Positions 9,853 through 18,955 of a stretch of DNA of 48,605 bases are shown in pieces. Position numbers and translations under genes: made by a program. Source of the stretch: Methylobacterium sp. J-077 (GTDB taxonomy: Bacteria; Pseudomonadota; Alphaproteobacteria; Rhizobiales; Beijerinckiaceae); NCBI RefSeq assembly GCF_022829365.1, contig NZ_JAKSYJ010000074.1, positions 1 through 48,605 of the forward strand, in the 5' to 3' direction. Numbering within the stretch: the first letter of the stretch is position 1; each line of letters begins with the position of its first letter. A model generated the notes under the pieces. It was not told the DNA's origin and searched no databases. It was given only the letters and a program-made list of their open reading frames with translations.

Positions 9853-11217
9853 TCAGCGCCCTGGCATCGCGCCGCCCGCTTGCTCCGTCCAAGTCAATGC
9901 GGCCCGCAATCCGCCCATCTCCGAGCGCCCGAAGGCGAGCCGGGCGCCCGCGGCCTCGGCCACGTCCCGGGCGATGGCGATGCCGAAGCCGGTGCCCGGG
10001 CGGCTCTCGTCCCAGCGCTGGCCACGGCCGATGCCGGCGATCGCGGCCTCGCTCATGCCGGGGCCGTCATCCTCGACCGTGAGCCGGAGGCCGCCGGCCT
10101 CCTGCGTCCCGGCCACCCGGACCCGCCGGTGCGCCCATTTGCGGGCGTTATCGAGGAGGTTGCCCAGCACCTCCATCAGCTCGCCGTCCTCGCCCGGATA
10201 GGCGAGCCCGTCCGGCACGGCGATCGCCCAGACCAGGGAATCACCCTCCGGCAGCCGGCGCATGGTCGCGACCAGGCGCTCGGCCACCGGGGCGACCCGG
10301 CAGGTCCGCCGCCGCAGGTCCCCGGCCGCCGCGATCCGGGCCCGGGCCAGCGCGCGCTCGACCTGTCCGCCCATCGCCCGGGCCTGCTCGGCGATCTCCC
10401 CCGACAGGCCGGGATCGGCCGGCCCGGTCCGGCGCGCCAGGGCGTCGAGGACCGCGAGCGGCGTCTTGAGGCCGTGGGCCATGTCGGCGGCCGCGGCGCG
10501 GGCCCGGACCAGGGCGCGCTCCTGCGCGTCGAGCAGGCGGTTGAGATCGGCCACCAGCGGCCGGACCTCGTCGGGGAAATGCTCCGGCAGCCGGGTCCGG
10601 GTGCCGGCATGGACCGCGCCGAGATCCTGCTGCAGCACCCGGAACGGCGCCAGCGCCCGGTGCACGAACAGCCACAGGGCCAGCGTCAGCACCACGAACA
10701 GGGCCGCCAGCGCCGGGACCAGCAGGCGCAGGAACGTGGCGCGGCTCGCCGCCAGGCCGCGCCGGTCCTCGGCCACGATCACGCGCAAGCGGGTCTCGGC
10801 GCCGCGCGGGCCGATCTCCAGGGGGCGGACGACGGCGATCAGCCGGCCGCCATCCGGCCCGGCGGCCTCGACAGTGGCGGGGGTATCGCCGGCGGTCGGC
10901 CCGAGGTCGAGGCTTTTGTCCCAGAGGGAGCGCGAGCGCAGGACCTGGCTCCCCGCCTCCACCTGCCAGTACAGGCCGCCATAGGGCGTGGAAAAGCGCG
11001 CGTCCGGCGGCTCCCGGGAGATGGTCGGGCGCCCGTCCGGCGCGAGGTTGACCCGGCCGGCGATGAGCTTGGCGGTCCGGTCGAGCTCGTCGGCGGTGCG
11101 GGCGTCGAGCACTTGGTCGAGGATCACGGTGAGGCCGGCGCCGGCGAGCAGCAGGGCCAGCGCGATCAGCGCCGCCGCCGCCAGCCCCAGCCGCAGCCGC
11201 AGGGAGTCGCGCCTCAC
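9853..11217 (-). CDS. Sensor histidine kinase (PhoQ/QseC-like)
   Basis: A 454-residue membrane kinase. TM1 is at about 11-33, a periplasmic sensor at about 34-163, TM2 at 164-186, then a HAMP linker. The phospho-acceptor box is ADMAHGLKTPLAVL (H248), the PhoQ-like variant of the H-box. The C-terminal ATPase has the N-box GNLLDNARKWAH, EDDGPGM and GTGFGIAIA. Its GTG start overlaps the response-regulator stop by 4 bases, so the pair is translated together. The signal is unknown. The adjacent PepSY-like gene suggests an envelope or cation-related input, which is inference. Confidence 0.92.
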   Translation of the reverse strand: MRRDSLRLRLGLAAAALIALALLLAGAGLTVILDQVLDARTADELDRTAKLIAGRVNLAPDGRPTISREPPDARFSTPYGGLYWQVEAGSQVLRSRSLWDKSLDLGPTAGDTPATVEAAGPDGGRLIAVVRPLEIGPRGAETRLRVIVAEDRRGLAASRATFLRLLVPALAALFVVLTLALWLFVHRALAPFRVLQQDLGAVHAGTRTRLPEHFPDEVRPLVADLNRLLDAQERALVRARAAAADMAHGLKTPLAVLDALARRTGPADPGLSGEIAEQARAMGGQVERALARARIAAAGDLRRRTCRVAPVAERLVATMRRLPEGDSLVWAIAVPDGLAYPGEDGELMEVLGNLLDNARKWAHRRVRVAGTQEAGGLRLTVEDDGPGMSEAAIAGIGRGQRWDESRPGTGFGIAIARDVAEAAGARLAFGRSEMGGLRAALTWTEQAGGAMPGR

Positions 11218-11876
11218 GGCGCCTCCGCGACGCGGTAGCCCTGGCCCCGGCGGGTCTCGATCACCCCCGGCCCGAGCTTGCGGCGCAGGCGGGTCAGGAG
11301 CGCTTCGAGGGCGTTGGCCTCGCGCTCGGTCCCGACCCCGTGGAGGTGGTCCAGCACCTCGCCCGCCGGCACGACCTGCCCCTGCCGGTGCAGCAGGAAG
11401 GCGAGCAACCGGTATTCGAGGGCGGTCAGTTCGGTCGGCCGGCCCGCGACGCTCACCGCCCGGGTGCGGGTGTCGAGTTCCACGTCCCCGGCCCGGAGCA
11501 CCGGCGAGGCGTGGCCGGCGGTGCGCCGCAGGATCGCCCGCAGGCGCGCGACCAGCTCCTCCATGCGGAACGGCTTGACCAGGTAGTCGTCGGCGCCGGC
11601 ATCGATGCCTTCGACCCGCTCGCGCCAGCCGTCCCGGGCGGTGAGGATCAGCACCGGCAGCACCACCTCGGCCGTCCGCAGCCGGCGCAGCACGCCGAGC
11701 CCGTCGAGGCGCGGCAGGCCGAGATCGAGCACCATGGCGTCATAGGGCTCGGTCTCGGCGCGGAACCACGCCGCCTCGCCATCCGCGACCACGTCGGCGA
11801 CGTAGCCGGCCTGTTCGAGCCCGTGCTTCACGTCCGCGGCGATGCGCGGCTCGTCCTCGACCACTAGGACGCGCAC
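11214..11876 (-). CDS. OmpR/PhoP-family response regulator
   Basis: A 220-residue regulator with an N-terminal receiver domain (phospho-acceptor D51 in VLDLGLP, conserved K101 in YLVKPF) and a C-terminal winged helix (about 128-218) ending in TRRGQGYRV. It starts at GTG 11876 and is followed without a gap by the kinase. The acidic PepSY-like gene 15 bases upstream is on the same strand, so all three probably form one operon that the regulator may control itself. Confidence 0.93.
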   Translation of the reverse strand: MRVLVVEDEPRIAADVKHGLEQAGYVADVVADGEAAWFRAETEPYDAMVLDLGLPRLDGLGVLRRLRTAEVVLPVLILTARDGWRERVEGIDAGADDYLVKPFRMEELVARLRAILRRTAGHASPVLRAGDVELDTRTRAVSVAGRPTELTALEYRLLAFLLHRQGQVVPAGEVLDHLHGVGTEREANALEALLTRLRRKLGPGVIETRRGQGYRVAEAP

Positions 11877-11891
11877 GGCCGGCCCCCGCGC

Positions 11892-12212
11892 TCAATCATC
11901 GTCGTCCTCGTCCAGGATCTTGAGCGAGCCGGCATCGACCTTCACGGAGCGGCGCTTCCCGTCGGCGCCGAGGATGCGCAGCTTGTACCGCCACTGCCCG
12001 TCGTCGCGCTTGAGATCGACCGCCACCACGTCCCCCGGCACGGCCTCGCGGGCGGCGCGCAGGACCTCGTCGAGGGGGCGGATCTCGCCCTTCTCGAGGG
12101 CGCGGCGGGCGCGGTCGGCATCCTCGGAGGCGTGGGCGGCCGGCGCCAGGCCGGCGAGCGCCCCCCAGGCGAGCAGGAACGCGGCGGCGCGAAGGGACGG
12201 GGGCTGGCTCAT
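11892..12212 (-). CDS. PepSY-domain-like exported protein
   Basis: A 106-residue protein with a signal peptide (about 1-28, ending AAHA). It is followed by a PepSY-like fold: a helix (ADRARRALEKGEIRPLDEVL), then strands VVAVDLKRDDGQWRYKLRIL and RRSVKVDAGSLKIL, and a terminal EDDDD acidic tail. Small exported PepSY proteins often lie next to two-component systems of the PhoP/PhoQ kind and may tune signalling. The ATG at 12212 is chosen because it places the signal peptide at the N-terminus; the frame is open to 12287. Confidence 0.85.
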   Translation of the reverse strand: MSQPPSLRAAAFLLAWGALAGLAPAAHASEDADRARRALEKGEIRPLDEVLRAAREAVPGDVVAVDLKRDDGQWRYKLRILGADGKRRSVKVDAGSLKILDEDDDD

Positions 12213-12385
12213 GCGGGGGCGGGCTCGGTCATGACGGGGAGAGGTGGGGTGCGGGCGCCCGAAATCATCCCGCGACCGCACCGGCATGGCGCGGGCCGCC
12301 TGACGGGAGGCTGACAGGCGCCGTCAGGGTCGCGGGGCGCGGCTCCGTCAGAAGGGGGCCAGACCTCTTCCGGAGACGCGATCCC

Positions 12386-12979
12386 ATGTCCCTGATCCTC
12401 GGTGCCCTCCTCGCCTGTGCCGCCGGCCTCGCCGGCACCCTGCTCTGCCCCGACGAATCCGCCCGCCGCTCGCGGATGCCGCTGTTGGCGGTTTTCCTGG
12501 CCGGCGGCCTCGCCTGGCACGCCCCAGCCCGGGCCGGCGAGGCCCTGCGCGGCCCGGCCCGGGTGCTCGACGGCGGGACCGTGATGGTCGGGGCAAGCCG
12601 CGTCAGCCTCTACGGCATCGCGGCGCCCGATGCCGACCAGACCTGCTCGGACGCGCAGGACCGGACCTACGCGTGCGGCCGGGCGGCGGCCCGGGCCCTG
12701 GCCGACCTTATCGGCACCGACGCCATCACCTGCGAGCCGCGCGCTGCCGAGGCCGGGGGCGCCGTGGTGGCGCTCTGCCGGGTCGGCGGCGAGGATCTCG
12801 GGGCCTGGATGGTGGCGCAGGGCCTCGCGGTGCCTGATCGCGTCGCCACGCCAACCTACGCGGCGGCGGCCGACCGGGCCTGGGGACGCCGGCTCGGCCT
12901 GTGGTCCGGGGTGTTCCAGGACCCGGCGGAGCGGCGCGGCCGGCGCGCCGACGCGGCGAGGCTCCGGGACGCCGGGTGA
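12386..12979 (+). CDS. Staphylococcal-nuclease-like exported protein, active site degenerate
   Basis: A 197-residue protein with two N-terminal hydrophobic segments (3-21 and 32-50) and an SNase-like OB fold from about residue 53. Aligning by eye with staphylococcal nuclease, the DGDT motif reads DGGT (62-65) and the R-x5-D-T-P-E stretch reads SLYGIAAPD (74-82). The equivalents of D21, R35 and D40 are therefore lost, E43 is Asp, and no clear R87 equivalent is seen. Four cysteines (87, 97, 116, 131) could form disulfides. It probably keeps the fold without normal nuclease activity. An ATG at 12476 would give a shorter protein starting directly with a signal peptide. Confidence 0.8.
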   Translation: MSLILGALLACAAGLAGTLLCPDESARRSRMPLLAVFLAGGLAWHAPARAGEALRGPARVLDGGTVMVGASRVSLYGIAAPDADQTCSDAQDRTYACGRAAARALADLIGTDAITCEPRAAEAGGAVVALCRVGGEDLGAWMVAQGLAVPDRVATPTYAAAADRAWGRRLGLWSGVFQDPAERRGRRADAARLRDAG

Positions 12980-13125
12980 CGGACGGCACCGCCGCCGACC
13001 ATGAGACCGGCTCGGCATGGGCCGGCGCATGACACCGCGGATGGAACGTCGAGCCCGATTGCAGTGCAGTCCAGGGACGCTCTGGGTTCGGTAACATCTC
13101 TAAGAACATTGTAAAGTCAGCAAGA

Positions 13126-13165
13126 TTGATTTTTTATACAATCCTGGGTACTGTAAAAATGGTAC
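13126..13165 (+). promoter_or_regulatory. AT-rich promoter-like region with repeated GGTAC
   Basis: Within a conspicuously AT-rich stretch (about 13095-13190), TTGATT (13126-13131) and TACTGT (13149-13154) are 17 bases apart, 47 bases before an ATG. GGTAC occurs at 13147-13151 and again at 13161-13165, flanking the start-site region, which could be an operator for a repressor. Base composition differs sharply from both flanking genes. Confidence 0.45.
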
Positions 13166-13200
13166 ATTTATACTATTAACCGGTAAAGGGATCGTCCTTC

Positions 13201-13416
13201 ATGAACGGCTCGGTCAAGCCGGGAGCCCAGACCCTTCAAACTCTTGCCGACATTCTCGGCATCTCGGTCGAACATTTCTATGACGGCGATCCGGCACCGG
13301 ACGGCAACGCCGACTTTCAGGAATGCCTGCGGCTCTGGTCCTGCATCAGGACCAGCGAGGGTCGGGAACGCGCTCTGACCTGCCTCCGTGTCATTCTGGA
13401 GGAGGAGCCGCGGTGA
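13201..13416 (+). CDS. XRE-like repressor remnant lacking the N-terminal HTH
   Basis: A 71-residue ORF. GAQTLQTLADILGISVEHFYDGD matches the last helix and exit segment of phage/SinR-type XRE domains (usual pattern LQKIADALGVPVSYFFEG), followed by a helical tail like that after such domains in alphaproteobacterial regulators. The first three to four helices, including the recognition helix, are absent. A TAA seven codons upstream, with no start codon between, rules out extension, and no matching N-terminal half is readable upstream. It could be a decayed regulator or a small HTH-less modulator. Confidence 0.55.
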   Translation: MNGSVKPGAQTLQTLADILGISVEHFYDGDPAPDGNADFQECLRLWSCIRTSEGRERALTCLRVILEEEPR

Positions 13417-13586
13417 TGCGGGCGGGCTGGGGTTGACGATCGCAACCGCGACGCGGGCGCGGTTCCGGAGGGAGTCCGGCAGCCGAACCTCGGTGCATCC
13501 GCCGTCCCCCTCTGCCGAGGACGGGCGACCTGAGTGCCCCGGCACCCGCCGCGATGCGCCCGCCGCCATCCCAAAAGACCGGTCCG

Positions 13587-15944
13587 CTACCGCGCCCCGC
13601 GGTGCAGGTCCCCGTCGATCAGCAGGGCGCTGCGGTTGTCGAGGCGGGAGCGGTAGACCTGCAGGTTCTCCATCACCCGCTGCACGTAGTTGCGGGTCTC
13701 GGTGAACGGGATGCGCTCGACCCAGTCGATCACGTCGATGTCGCCCTTGCGCGGGTCGCCGTAGGCGTCGATCCACTTCTTCACGTTGCCGCCGCCGGCA
13801 TTGTAGGAGGCGAAGGCGAGCACGTAGGAGCCGCGCCAATCCTCCATCAGCTCGCCGAGATGGGCCTGGCCGAGCTTGGCGCAGTAGGCGGGATCGCTGG
13901 TCAGGCGGTCGACGTCGAAGGCCGTGGCGACCCGGCGGGCGGTGCGCTGGGCGGTGGCCGGCATCATCTGCATCAGGCCCCGCGCCCCGACCCCGGACTG
14001 GGCCCGGGGGTCGAACTGGCTCTCCTGCCGGGCGATGGCGTAGACCATGGCCCGCTCCACCTGCGGGACCGCCGAGAACGTCTCGTAGGTCGGGATCCCG
14101 ATGGTCGGATAGGCATGGGCGTCCAGCGGCAGGCCGCGCTGCACCGCGAGCTTGCCGATCGCCACCAGGGCGCGGGCGTCCTTCATCTCGGTGGCGAGGT
14201 CGCCGAGTGCCTGGATCTCCCGCGGGTCGGTGAGGTCCCGGGCGGCGTCGATGTAGAGCGGCAGCGCCAGGTCCTTGAGCCCGGCCTCGCCGAGCATGCG
14301 CAGGGCCCGGATGTAGAGCCTGTCCTCGAAGGCCTGCCGCTCGACGCCGTCGAGGTCGGCCGGCGCGCGGAGCGGCAGGCTGGTCTGGCCGAGCCGGGCC
14401 CGGGCGACCTGACCATAATAGGCGATCGGCTGCAGGGCGGCCCGCTCGTAGAAGTTCTTGGCCACGTCGTGCTGGCCGAGGGACTCGGCGGCCCTCCCCT
14501 GCCAATAGGCGGCGCGGGCGAGGGAAACCGGGCTCTCCGCGATGGTCGCCATCCGGGCGAAATGCTCCGCGGCGCTCGCCGGGTCGCCGGCAAACCGCAG
14601 GGCGATCCAGCCGGCGTGGAACTCGGCCTCCAGGCGCTTCTCTGGGGTGCGCGCGGCGTGGCCACTCGCCACCGCGAAGGCGGTCCGGGCGTCGCCGAGG
14701 TCGAGGAGCTTGCGCGCCACGATCCGGCGCTCGACCCACCACTCGTCGCCGTCGACCAGCACGTCCGGGTTGCTCGGCGCCGCGGCGAGCATTGCGGCGG
14801 CCTCCTCGGGCTTGTCGGCCCGGCGGAAATACTGCGCCCGGGAGAAGATGTAGGAGGCGTCGCCCCGCAGGGACGGCGGCACCGCCGCGAGGGCGGCCGG
14901 GCCGCCGGCCTTGTCCTCCACGGCCCGGCGGGCGCGCACGAGGCTGGCATAGGCGCCGCCCGCGTAGCCCGCCGCCCGGCCGGCGCTCTCCCAATCGTCC
15001 TTGAGGAGCGCCCGCTCCATCCGGTAGCGGTGGTCGATCCGGGTAAGCACCCCCGGGAAGGCGTCCTGGACCTTGGCCTCCAGGCTCTTGCCGAAACTCT
15101 CGGTCCGCCACAGGTCGCGCACGATCTCGGCGGCGTCGCCGTCGTAGCCGTCGGCCCGCAGCGCCAGCGCCAGGGCGAACTTGCCCGGCGCGCTCACCGG
15201 CTTGGCGGTGGCGAAAAACGCCCGCACCGTGGCGGGCGGCTTGCGCTCGGACAGCAGCGCCTCCTCGGCCCGGCGGCGCAGCAGCGGCCCGGCCGGCCAG
15301 GTCGGGTTGGCCCGGGTGAAGGCGACGGTGCTGGCGAAGCCGATGCCGGCGCCGGCGCGGATCGCCACCCATTCGAGCAGCGCCCGGGCGGCGGGATCGT
15401 TGAAGCCGTCGCGCATCCGGTCGCCGTCGGCGACCCGTCCCTTGCGGTAGAGGTCGATGGCGCCGCGCAGCAGCGTCGGATCGGTGTCGCCCGAGATTTT
15501 TGGCTTGCCCGGGTCCGGGACCTCGGGCACCGGCGCGGCCGGCGTGACCGCCGCGTCGGGCAGCGGGAACGCCACGGGGGCGTCGGGATCGGCCGAGGCG
15601 TAGGCGGTGGCCGCCGCCGGGATCTTGCCGGCGGCCTCCTCGCCCCGGTCGGAGCCCTTGGCGGTCCCTTTGGCAGCCTGGGTCGGATCCAGCTTGAGGG
15701 CGTCGGCGGCGACCGGATCGGCGACAAGCTCGGCTTCCGTGCTCCGGGTCTGGGCCGGCGACAGGGCGGCGTCGCTCGAAGGCGGGGTCGGCTGGGAGGC
15801 GGGCGCGTCGGTGCCGGCCTGGCCGGCCAGCGCGACCCCCAGGCTCGTGACAAGCGTCGTGACCAGGGCCGCCGTCGCCAGGGGCGTGCGCGTCGAGGCC
15901 AGCGCGCGGATCACGTCACGTCGGATCGACCGGGCTCGGATCAC
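13587..15944 (-). CDS. slt: Soluble lytic murein transglycosylase (Slt70-like)
   Basis: A 785-residue periplasmic enzyme that cleaves peptidoglycan glycan strands with formation of 1,6-anhydro-muramic acid. An N-terminal signal anchor (about 23-42) is followed by a Pro/Ala-rich stretch, a long alpha-helical superhelix of TPR-like repeats (about 130-600) and a C-terminal SLT lysozyme-like domain. The catalytic glutamate is in IARQESQFDP; GARGLMQMMPATA and FASYNAGGGNVKKW are the other family motifs. The GTG start at 15944 has a strong GGAGGAGG site. It is divergent from dapA. Confidence 0.93.
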   Translation of the reverse strand: MIRARSIRRDVIRALASTRTPLATAALVTTLVTSLGVALAGQAGTDAPASQPTPPSSDAALSPAQTRSTEAELVADPVAADALKLDPTQAAKGTAKGSDRGEEAAGKIPAAATAYASADPDAPVAFPLPDAAVTPAAPVPEVPDPGKPKISGDTDPTLLRGAIDLYRKGRVADGDRMRDGFNDPAARALLEWVAIRAGAGIGFASTVAFTRANPTWPAGPLLRRRAEEALLSERKPPATVRAFFATAKPVSAPGKFALALALRADGYDGDAAEIVRDLWRTESFGKSLEAKVQDAFPGVLTRIDHRYRMERALLKDDWESAGRAAGYAGGAYASLVRARRAVEDKAGGPAALAAVPPSLRGDASYIFSRAQYFRRADKPEEAAAMLAAAPSNPDVLVDGDEWWVERRIVARKLLDLGDARTAFAVASGHAARTPEKRLEAEFHAGWIALRFAGDPASAAEHFARMATIAESPVSLARAAYWQGRAAESLGQHDVAKNFYERAALQPIAYYGQVARARLGQTSLPLRAPADLDGVERQAFEDRLYIRALRMLGEAGLKDLALPLYIDAARDLTDPREIQALGDLATEMKDARALVAIGKLAVQRGLPLDAHAYPTIGIPTYETFSAVPQVERAMVYAIARQESQFDPRAQSGVGARGLMQMMPATAQRTARRVATAFDVDRLTSDPAYCAKLGQAHLGELMEDWRGSYVLAFASYNAGGGNVKKWIDAYGDPRKGDIDVIDWVERIPFTETRNYVQRVMENLQVYRSRLDNRSALLIDGDLHRGAR

Positions 15945-16162
15945 GTTTCCCTCCTCCTCACGACCGGAGCGGAAAGAAATGAAGATCGGCGCGGGGGCAT
16001 TAAGAACCCGTAAACCGTCGCCACGATCTGTTTGCGCACCGTGGCGCGACCGCCTATGTCTGCCCGTCCGCGGCCGGACTGCGCGTGGGACACGCGGCGC
16101 CGGGAACGCCGGGACCAGCCCATCCGCCGAGACCCCAGCTGATATTCTTCGGGACGCCTAAG

Positions 16163-17062
16163 ATGACCGAGATGACCGGGAGCCGCCTGCGGGGCTCGCT
16201 CACCGCGCTTGTGACGCCGTTCCGCGACGGCGCCTTCGACGAGGCCGCGTTCCGGGCATTCGTGCGCTGGCAGATCGCGCAGGGCAGCCACGGCCTGGTG
16301 CCGACCGGCACCACCGGCGAGAGCCCGACCCTGACCCATGCCGAGCACGACCGGGTGGTCGAGGCCTGCATCGACGAGGCCGGCGGCCGGGTGCCCGTGG
16401 TCGCGGGCGCGGGCTCCAACTCCACCGCCGAGGCGGTGGCGCGGGCGCGCCACGCCGAGCGCGCCGGCGCCGACGCCGTGCTGGTGGTCACGCCCTACTA
16501 CAACAAGCCGACGCAGGAGGGCCTCTACGCCCACTTCAAGGCCGTCAACGACGCGGTCGGCATCCCGATCATCATCTACAACATCCCGCCGCGCTCCGTC
16601 GTCGACATGAGCGTCGAGACGATGGCCCGTCTGTACGAATTGAAGAACATCGCCGGCGTGAAGGACGCGACCGCCAAGATCGACCGCGTCAGCCAGCAGC
16701 GTCAGGCCATGGGGGCGAACTTCCTCCAGCTTTCAGGCGAAGATGCGACGGCGCTCGGCTTCAACGCCCAGGGCGGCCTCGGCTGCATCTCGGTGGTGGC
16801 CAACGTGGCGCCGCGCCTCTGCGCCGACCTGCAGGAAGCGTCCCTCGCGGGCGATTACGCCAAGGCGCTCACGCTGCAGGACCGGCTGTTCCCGCTCCAG
16901 AGCGGGCTGTTCGCCGAGGCCAATCCGGGCCCGGCCAAGTACGCGCTGGCCAAGCTCGGCCACATGACCGAGGACCTACGCCTGCCGCTGGTGCCGGTCT
17001 CGAACGCGACCCGGGCGATCGTCGACGCGGCCCTGCGCCACGCCGGTCTGCTCGAAGGCTGA
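16163..17062 (+). CDS. dapA: 4-hydroxy-tetrahydrodipicolinate synthase
   Basis: A 299-residue TIM-barrel aldolase that condenses pyruvate with aspartate semialdehyde, the first committed step of lysine and diaminopimelate synthesis. Visible motifs are GTTGESPTL (catalytic Thr pair), YYNKPTQEG (catalytic Tyr) and AGVKDATAK (Schiff-base Lys). A second ATG three codons in (16172) could be the true start; the open frame further upstream is not DapA-like. It is followed after 16 bases by smpB. Adjacency to a transglycosylase fits a shared link to peptidoglycan supply. Confidence 0.95.
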   Translation: MTEMTGSRLRGSLTALVTPFRDGAFDEAAFRAFVRWQIAQGSHGLVPTGTTGESPTLTHAEHDRVVEACIDEAGGRVPVVAGAGSNSTAEAVARARHAERAGADAVLVVTPYYNKPTQEGLYAHFKAVNDAVGIPIIIYNIPPRSVVDMSVETMARLYELKNIAGVKDATAKIDRVSQQRQAMGANFLQLSGEDATALGFNAQGGLGCISVVANVAPRLCADLQEASLAGDYAKALTLQDRLFPLQSGLFAEANPGPAKYALAKLGHMTEDLRLPLVPVSNATRAIVDAALRHAGLLEG

Positions 17063-17078
17063 GGAGAGTTCCAAAACC

Positions 17079-17552
17079 ATGGCCCCGAAACCGGAGCCCA
17101 GTCGGCGCATCGTCGCCGACAACCGTGCCGCGCGCTTCCACTACACGATCGAGGACACCTTCGAGGCCGGCCTCTCGCTGACCGGCACCGAGGTCAAATC
17201 CCTGCGCATCGGCAAGGCGACGATCGGCGAGGCCTATGCCGGCCCGTCCGGCCGCGACCTGATGCTGTTCAACTGCTACATCCCGGAATACCTGGAGGCG
17301 AACCGGTTCAACCACGAGCCCAAGCGCCCGCGCCGGCTGCTGCTGCACCGCCGCCAGATCAACAAGCTGATCGGCGCGACCCAGCGCCAGGGCTACACGG
17401 TGGTGCCGCTGAAGATCTACTTCAACGACAAGGGCCGGGCGAAGATCGAGCTCGGCCTGGGCAAGGGCAAGCAGGCCCACGACAAGCGCGAGGCCGCCAA
17501 GGAGCGCGACTGGCAGCGCGACCGGGCGCGGCTGCTGCGGGACCGGGGGTAG
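17079..17552 (+). CDS. smpB: SsrA-binding protein
   Basis: A 157-residue RNA-binding protein that delivers tmRNA to stalled ribosomes for trans-translation. It starts [20 protein letters not shown], has [14 protein letters not shown] and [12 protein letters not shown] in the oligonucleotide-binding barrel, and ends in the basic tail ([20 protein letters not shown]) that enters the decoding centre. A GAGGAG site precedes the ATG. No ssrA tmRNA gene was recognised nearby. It probably shares a transcript with dapA. Confidence 0.96.
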   Translation: MAPKPEPSRRIVADNRAARFHYTIEDTFEAGLSLTGTEVKSLRIGKATIGEAYAGPSGRDLMLFNCYIPEYLEANRFNHEPKRPRRLLLHRRQINKLIGATQRQGYTVVPLKIYFNDKGRAKIELGLGKGKQAHDKREAAKERDWQRDRARLLRDRG

Positions 17553-17569
17553 ATCGGTTCACGGCCGTT

Positions 17570-17663
17570 CCGTCATTGCGAGCGCAGCGAAGCAACCCAG
17601 CGTGACGCCACGTTTTTCGATGTAGCGCCGCCCTGGGTCACGTCGCTTCGCTCGTGATGACGG
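17570..17663. repeat. Palindromic intergenic repeat (CCGTCATTGCGAGCG type)
   Basis: The left arm begins CCGTCATTGCGAGCGCAGCG and the right arm is the near-complement ending GCTTCGCTCGTGATGACGG, with a central GTTTTTCGATGTAG spacer. The two arms fold into a long imperfect hairpin. Repeats with this signature occur in many copies in alphaproteobacterial genomes. It lies directly after smpB and may stop or stabilise its transcript. Confidence 0.75.
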
Positions 17664-17740
17664 TGAGCGCGAAGCCTGAAACTGGCGATTCACCTTTGGA
17701 CCGCGGCGATCTAGGCTCACCCCATCCGAGGAGCCCCGCC

Positions 17741-18310
17741 ATGCAGCCCAGCACCGACACCCTCCCCGCCGACCTGCCCGCCCCGGTGGATGACGGCGCC
17801 GCCGATCACCTGCGCGGGATGCGGCTGCCCGACGTGGCGCTCACCGCCACGGATGGCCGGACGGTCTCGCTCGCGAAGCTCTCCGGCCGCACCGTGGCCT
17901 ATGCCTATCCGCGCACCGGCGAGCCGGGGAAGCCGGCCCTGACCCCGGATTGGGACGCGATTCCGGGCGCCCGGGGCTGCACCCCGCAGGCCTGCGATTT
18001 CCGCGATCACCTCGCCGCCCTGAAAGAGCGCGGCGTCGCCCAGGTCTTCGGACTCTCGACGCAGACCAGCGCCTATCAGCGGGAGGCGGCCGAGCGGCTG
18101 CGCCTCACCTTCCCGCTGCTGGCCGATCCGCACCGGGCCTTCGCGATGGCCGCGCGCCTGCCGGTGTTCGAGGCGGGCGGGCAGGTGCTGCTGGCCCGCC
18201 TCACCCTGGTGATCGACGACGGCGTGGTCGCCCGGGTGTTCTACCCGGTCTTCCCGGCCGATCGCGGCGCGCAGCAGGTGATCGACTGGCTCGACGGCGG
18301 CGGCGCCTGA
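17741..18310 (+). CDS. Peroxiredoxin, Bcp/PrxQ-like
   Basis: A 189-residue thioredoxin-fold peroxidase. The active-site region reads ARGCTPQACDFRDH, with the peroxidatic cysteine C80 and a likely resolving C85 as in PrxQ-type enzymes. A short insertion (about 58-77) precedes it, where the classical motif has a compact loop. No signal peptide is present, so it should reduce peroxides in the cytoplasm using thioredoxin-type donors. The ATG at 17741 follows GAGGAG; the open frame upstream crosses the palindromic repeat and is not coding. It converges on the NYN gene with a 3-base gap. Confidence 0.85.
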   Translation: MQPSTDTLPADLPAPVDDGAADHLRGMRLPDVALTATDGRTVSLAKLSGRTVAYAYPRTGEPGKPALTPDWDAIPGARGCTPQACDFRDHLAALKERGVAQVFGLSTQTSAYQREAAERLRLTFPLLADPHRAFAMAARLPVFEAGGQVLLARLTLVIDDGVVARVFYPVFPADRGAQQVIDWLDGGGA

Positions 18311-18313
18311 AGC

Positions 18314-18955
18314 TCAGCCCTCTTCGGATTCCGGCTGGCGGATCCCGTAGCGGTTCTCGAGGGCCGGGCTGGGGCGGGCCTCGCCGCGGTAGCGGCTGGC
18401 GGTCTCGCCGGGCGCCCGGACCGGACGCTCGCTCGGCTCGCGGCCGATGCGGTTCGAGAGGCTCGCGAGATCCACGAACTCGTCGGCCTGGCGGCGCAGC
18501 TCGTCCGAGATCATCGCCGGCTGGGTCTGGATGGTGGAGATCACCGTGACCTTGACGCCGCGCCGCTGCATCGCCTCGACCAGCGAGCGGAAATCGCCGT
18601 CGCCGGAGAACAGCACCATGTGGTCGATATGCGGGCTGAGCTCGAGGGCGTCGATCGCCAGCTCGATATCCATGTTGCCCTTGTACTTGCGCCGGCCCAT
18701 CGAGTCCGTGAACTCCTTCACGGGCTTGGTCACGACGCGGTAGCCGTTGTAGTCGAGCCAGTCGATCAGCGGCCGGATCGAGGAATATTCCTGGTCCTCG
18801 ATCATCGCGGTGTAGTAGAACGCCCGCAGGAGGTTGTCGCGGGCCTGGAATTCCTTGAGCAATTTTTTGTAGTCAATATCGAAACCGAGGGCCTTGGTGG
18901 TCGCGTAGAGGTTGGCGCCGTCGATGAAGAGCGCGCTGCGCTGGAGTGCTGCCAT
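18314..18955 (-). CDS. NYN-domain protein, LabA/DUF88-like putative ribonuclease
   Basis: A 213-residue protein whose first 165 residues form a LabA-like NYN domain. ALFIDGANLY carries the first acidic residue, GNMDIELAIDAL the second, and FSGDGDFRSLVEAM the third cluster, matching the PIN-like acidic metal site. A low-complexity Arg/Glu/Pro-rich tail follows. Family members are predicted or shown RNases; the RNA target here is unknown. The ATG at 18955 is clear. It lies downstream of rsh on the same strand but 361 bases away. Confidence 0.9.
   Translation of the reverse strand: MAALQRSALFIDGANLYATTKALGFDIDYKKLLKEFQARDNLLRAFYYTAMIEDQEYSSIRPLIDWLDYNGYRVVTKPVKEFTDSMGRRKYKGNMDIELAIDALELSPHIDHMVLFSGDGDFRSLVEAMQRRGVKVTVISTIQTQPAMISDELRRQADEFVDLASLSNRIGREPSERPVRAPGETASRYRGEARPSPALENRYGIRQPESEEG

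Noticed and set aside
13168..15372. 734-codon reverse-strand frame overlapping the transglycosylase gene
   Set aside because: It is the +1 shadow of slt, extremely Arg/Gly/Pro-rich, and lacks any family motif.
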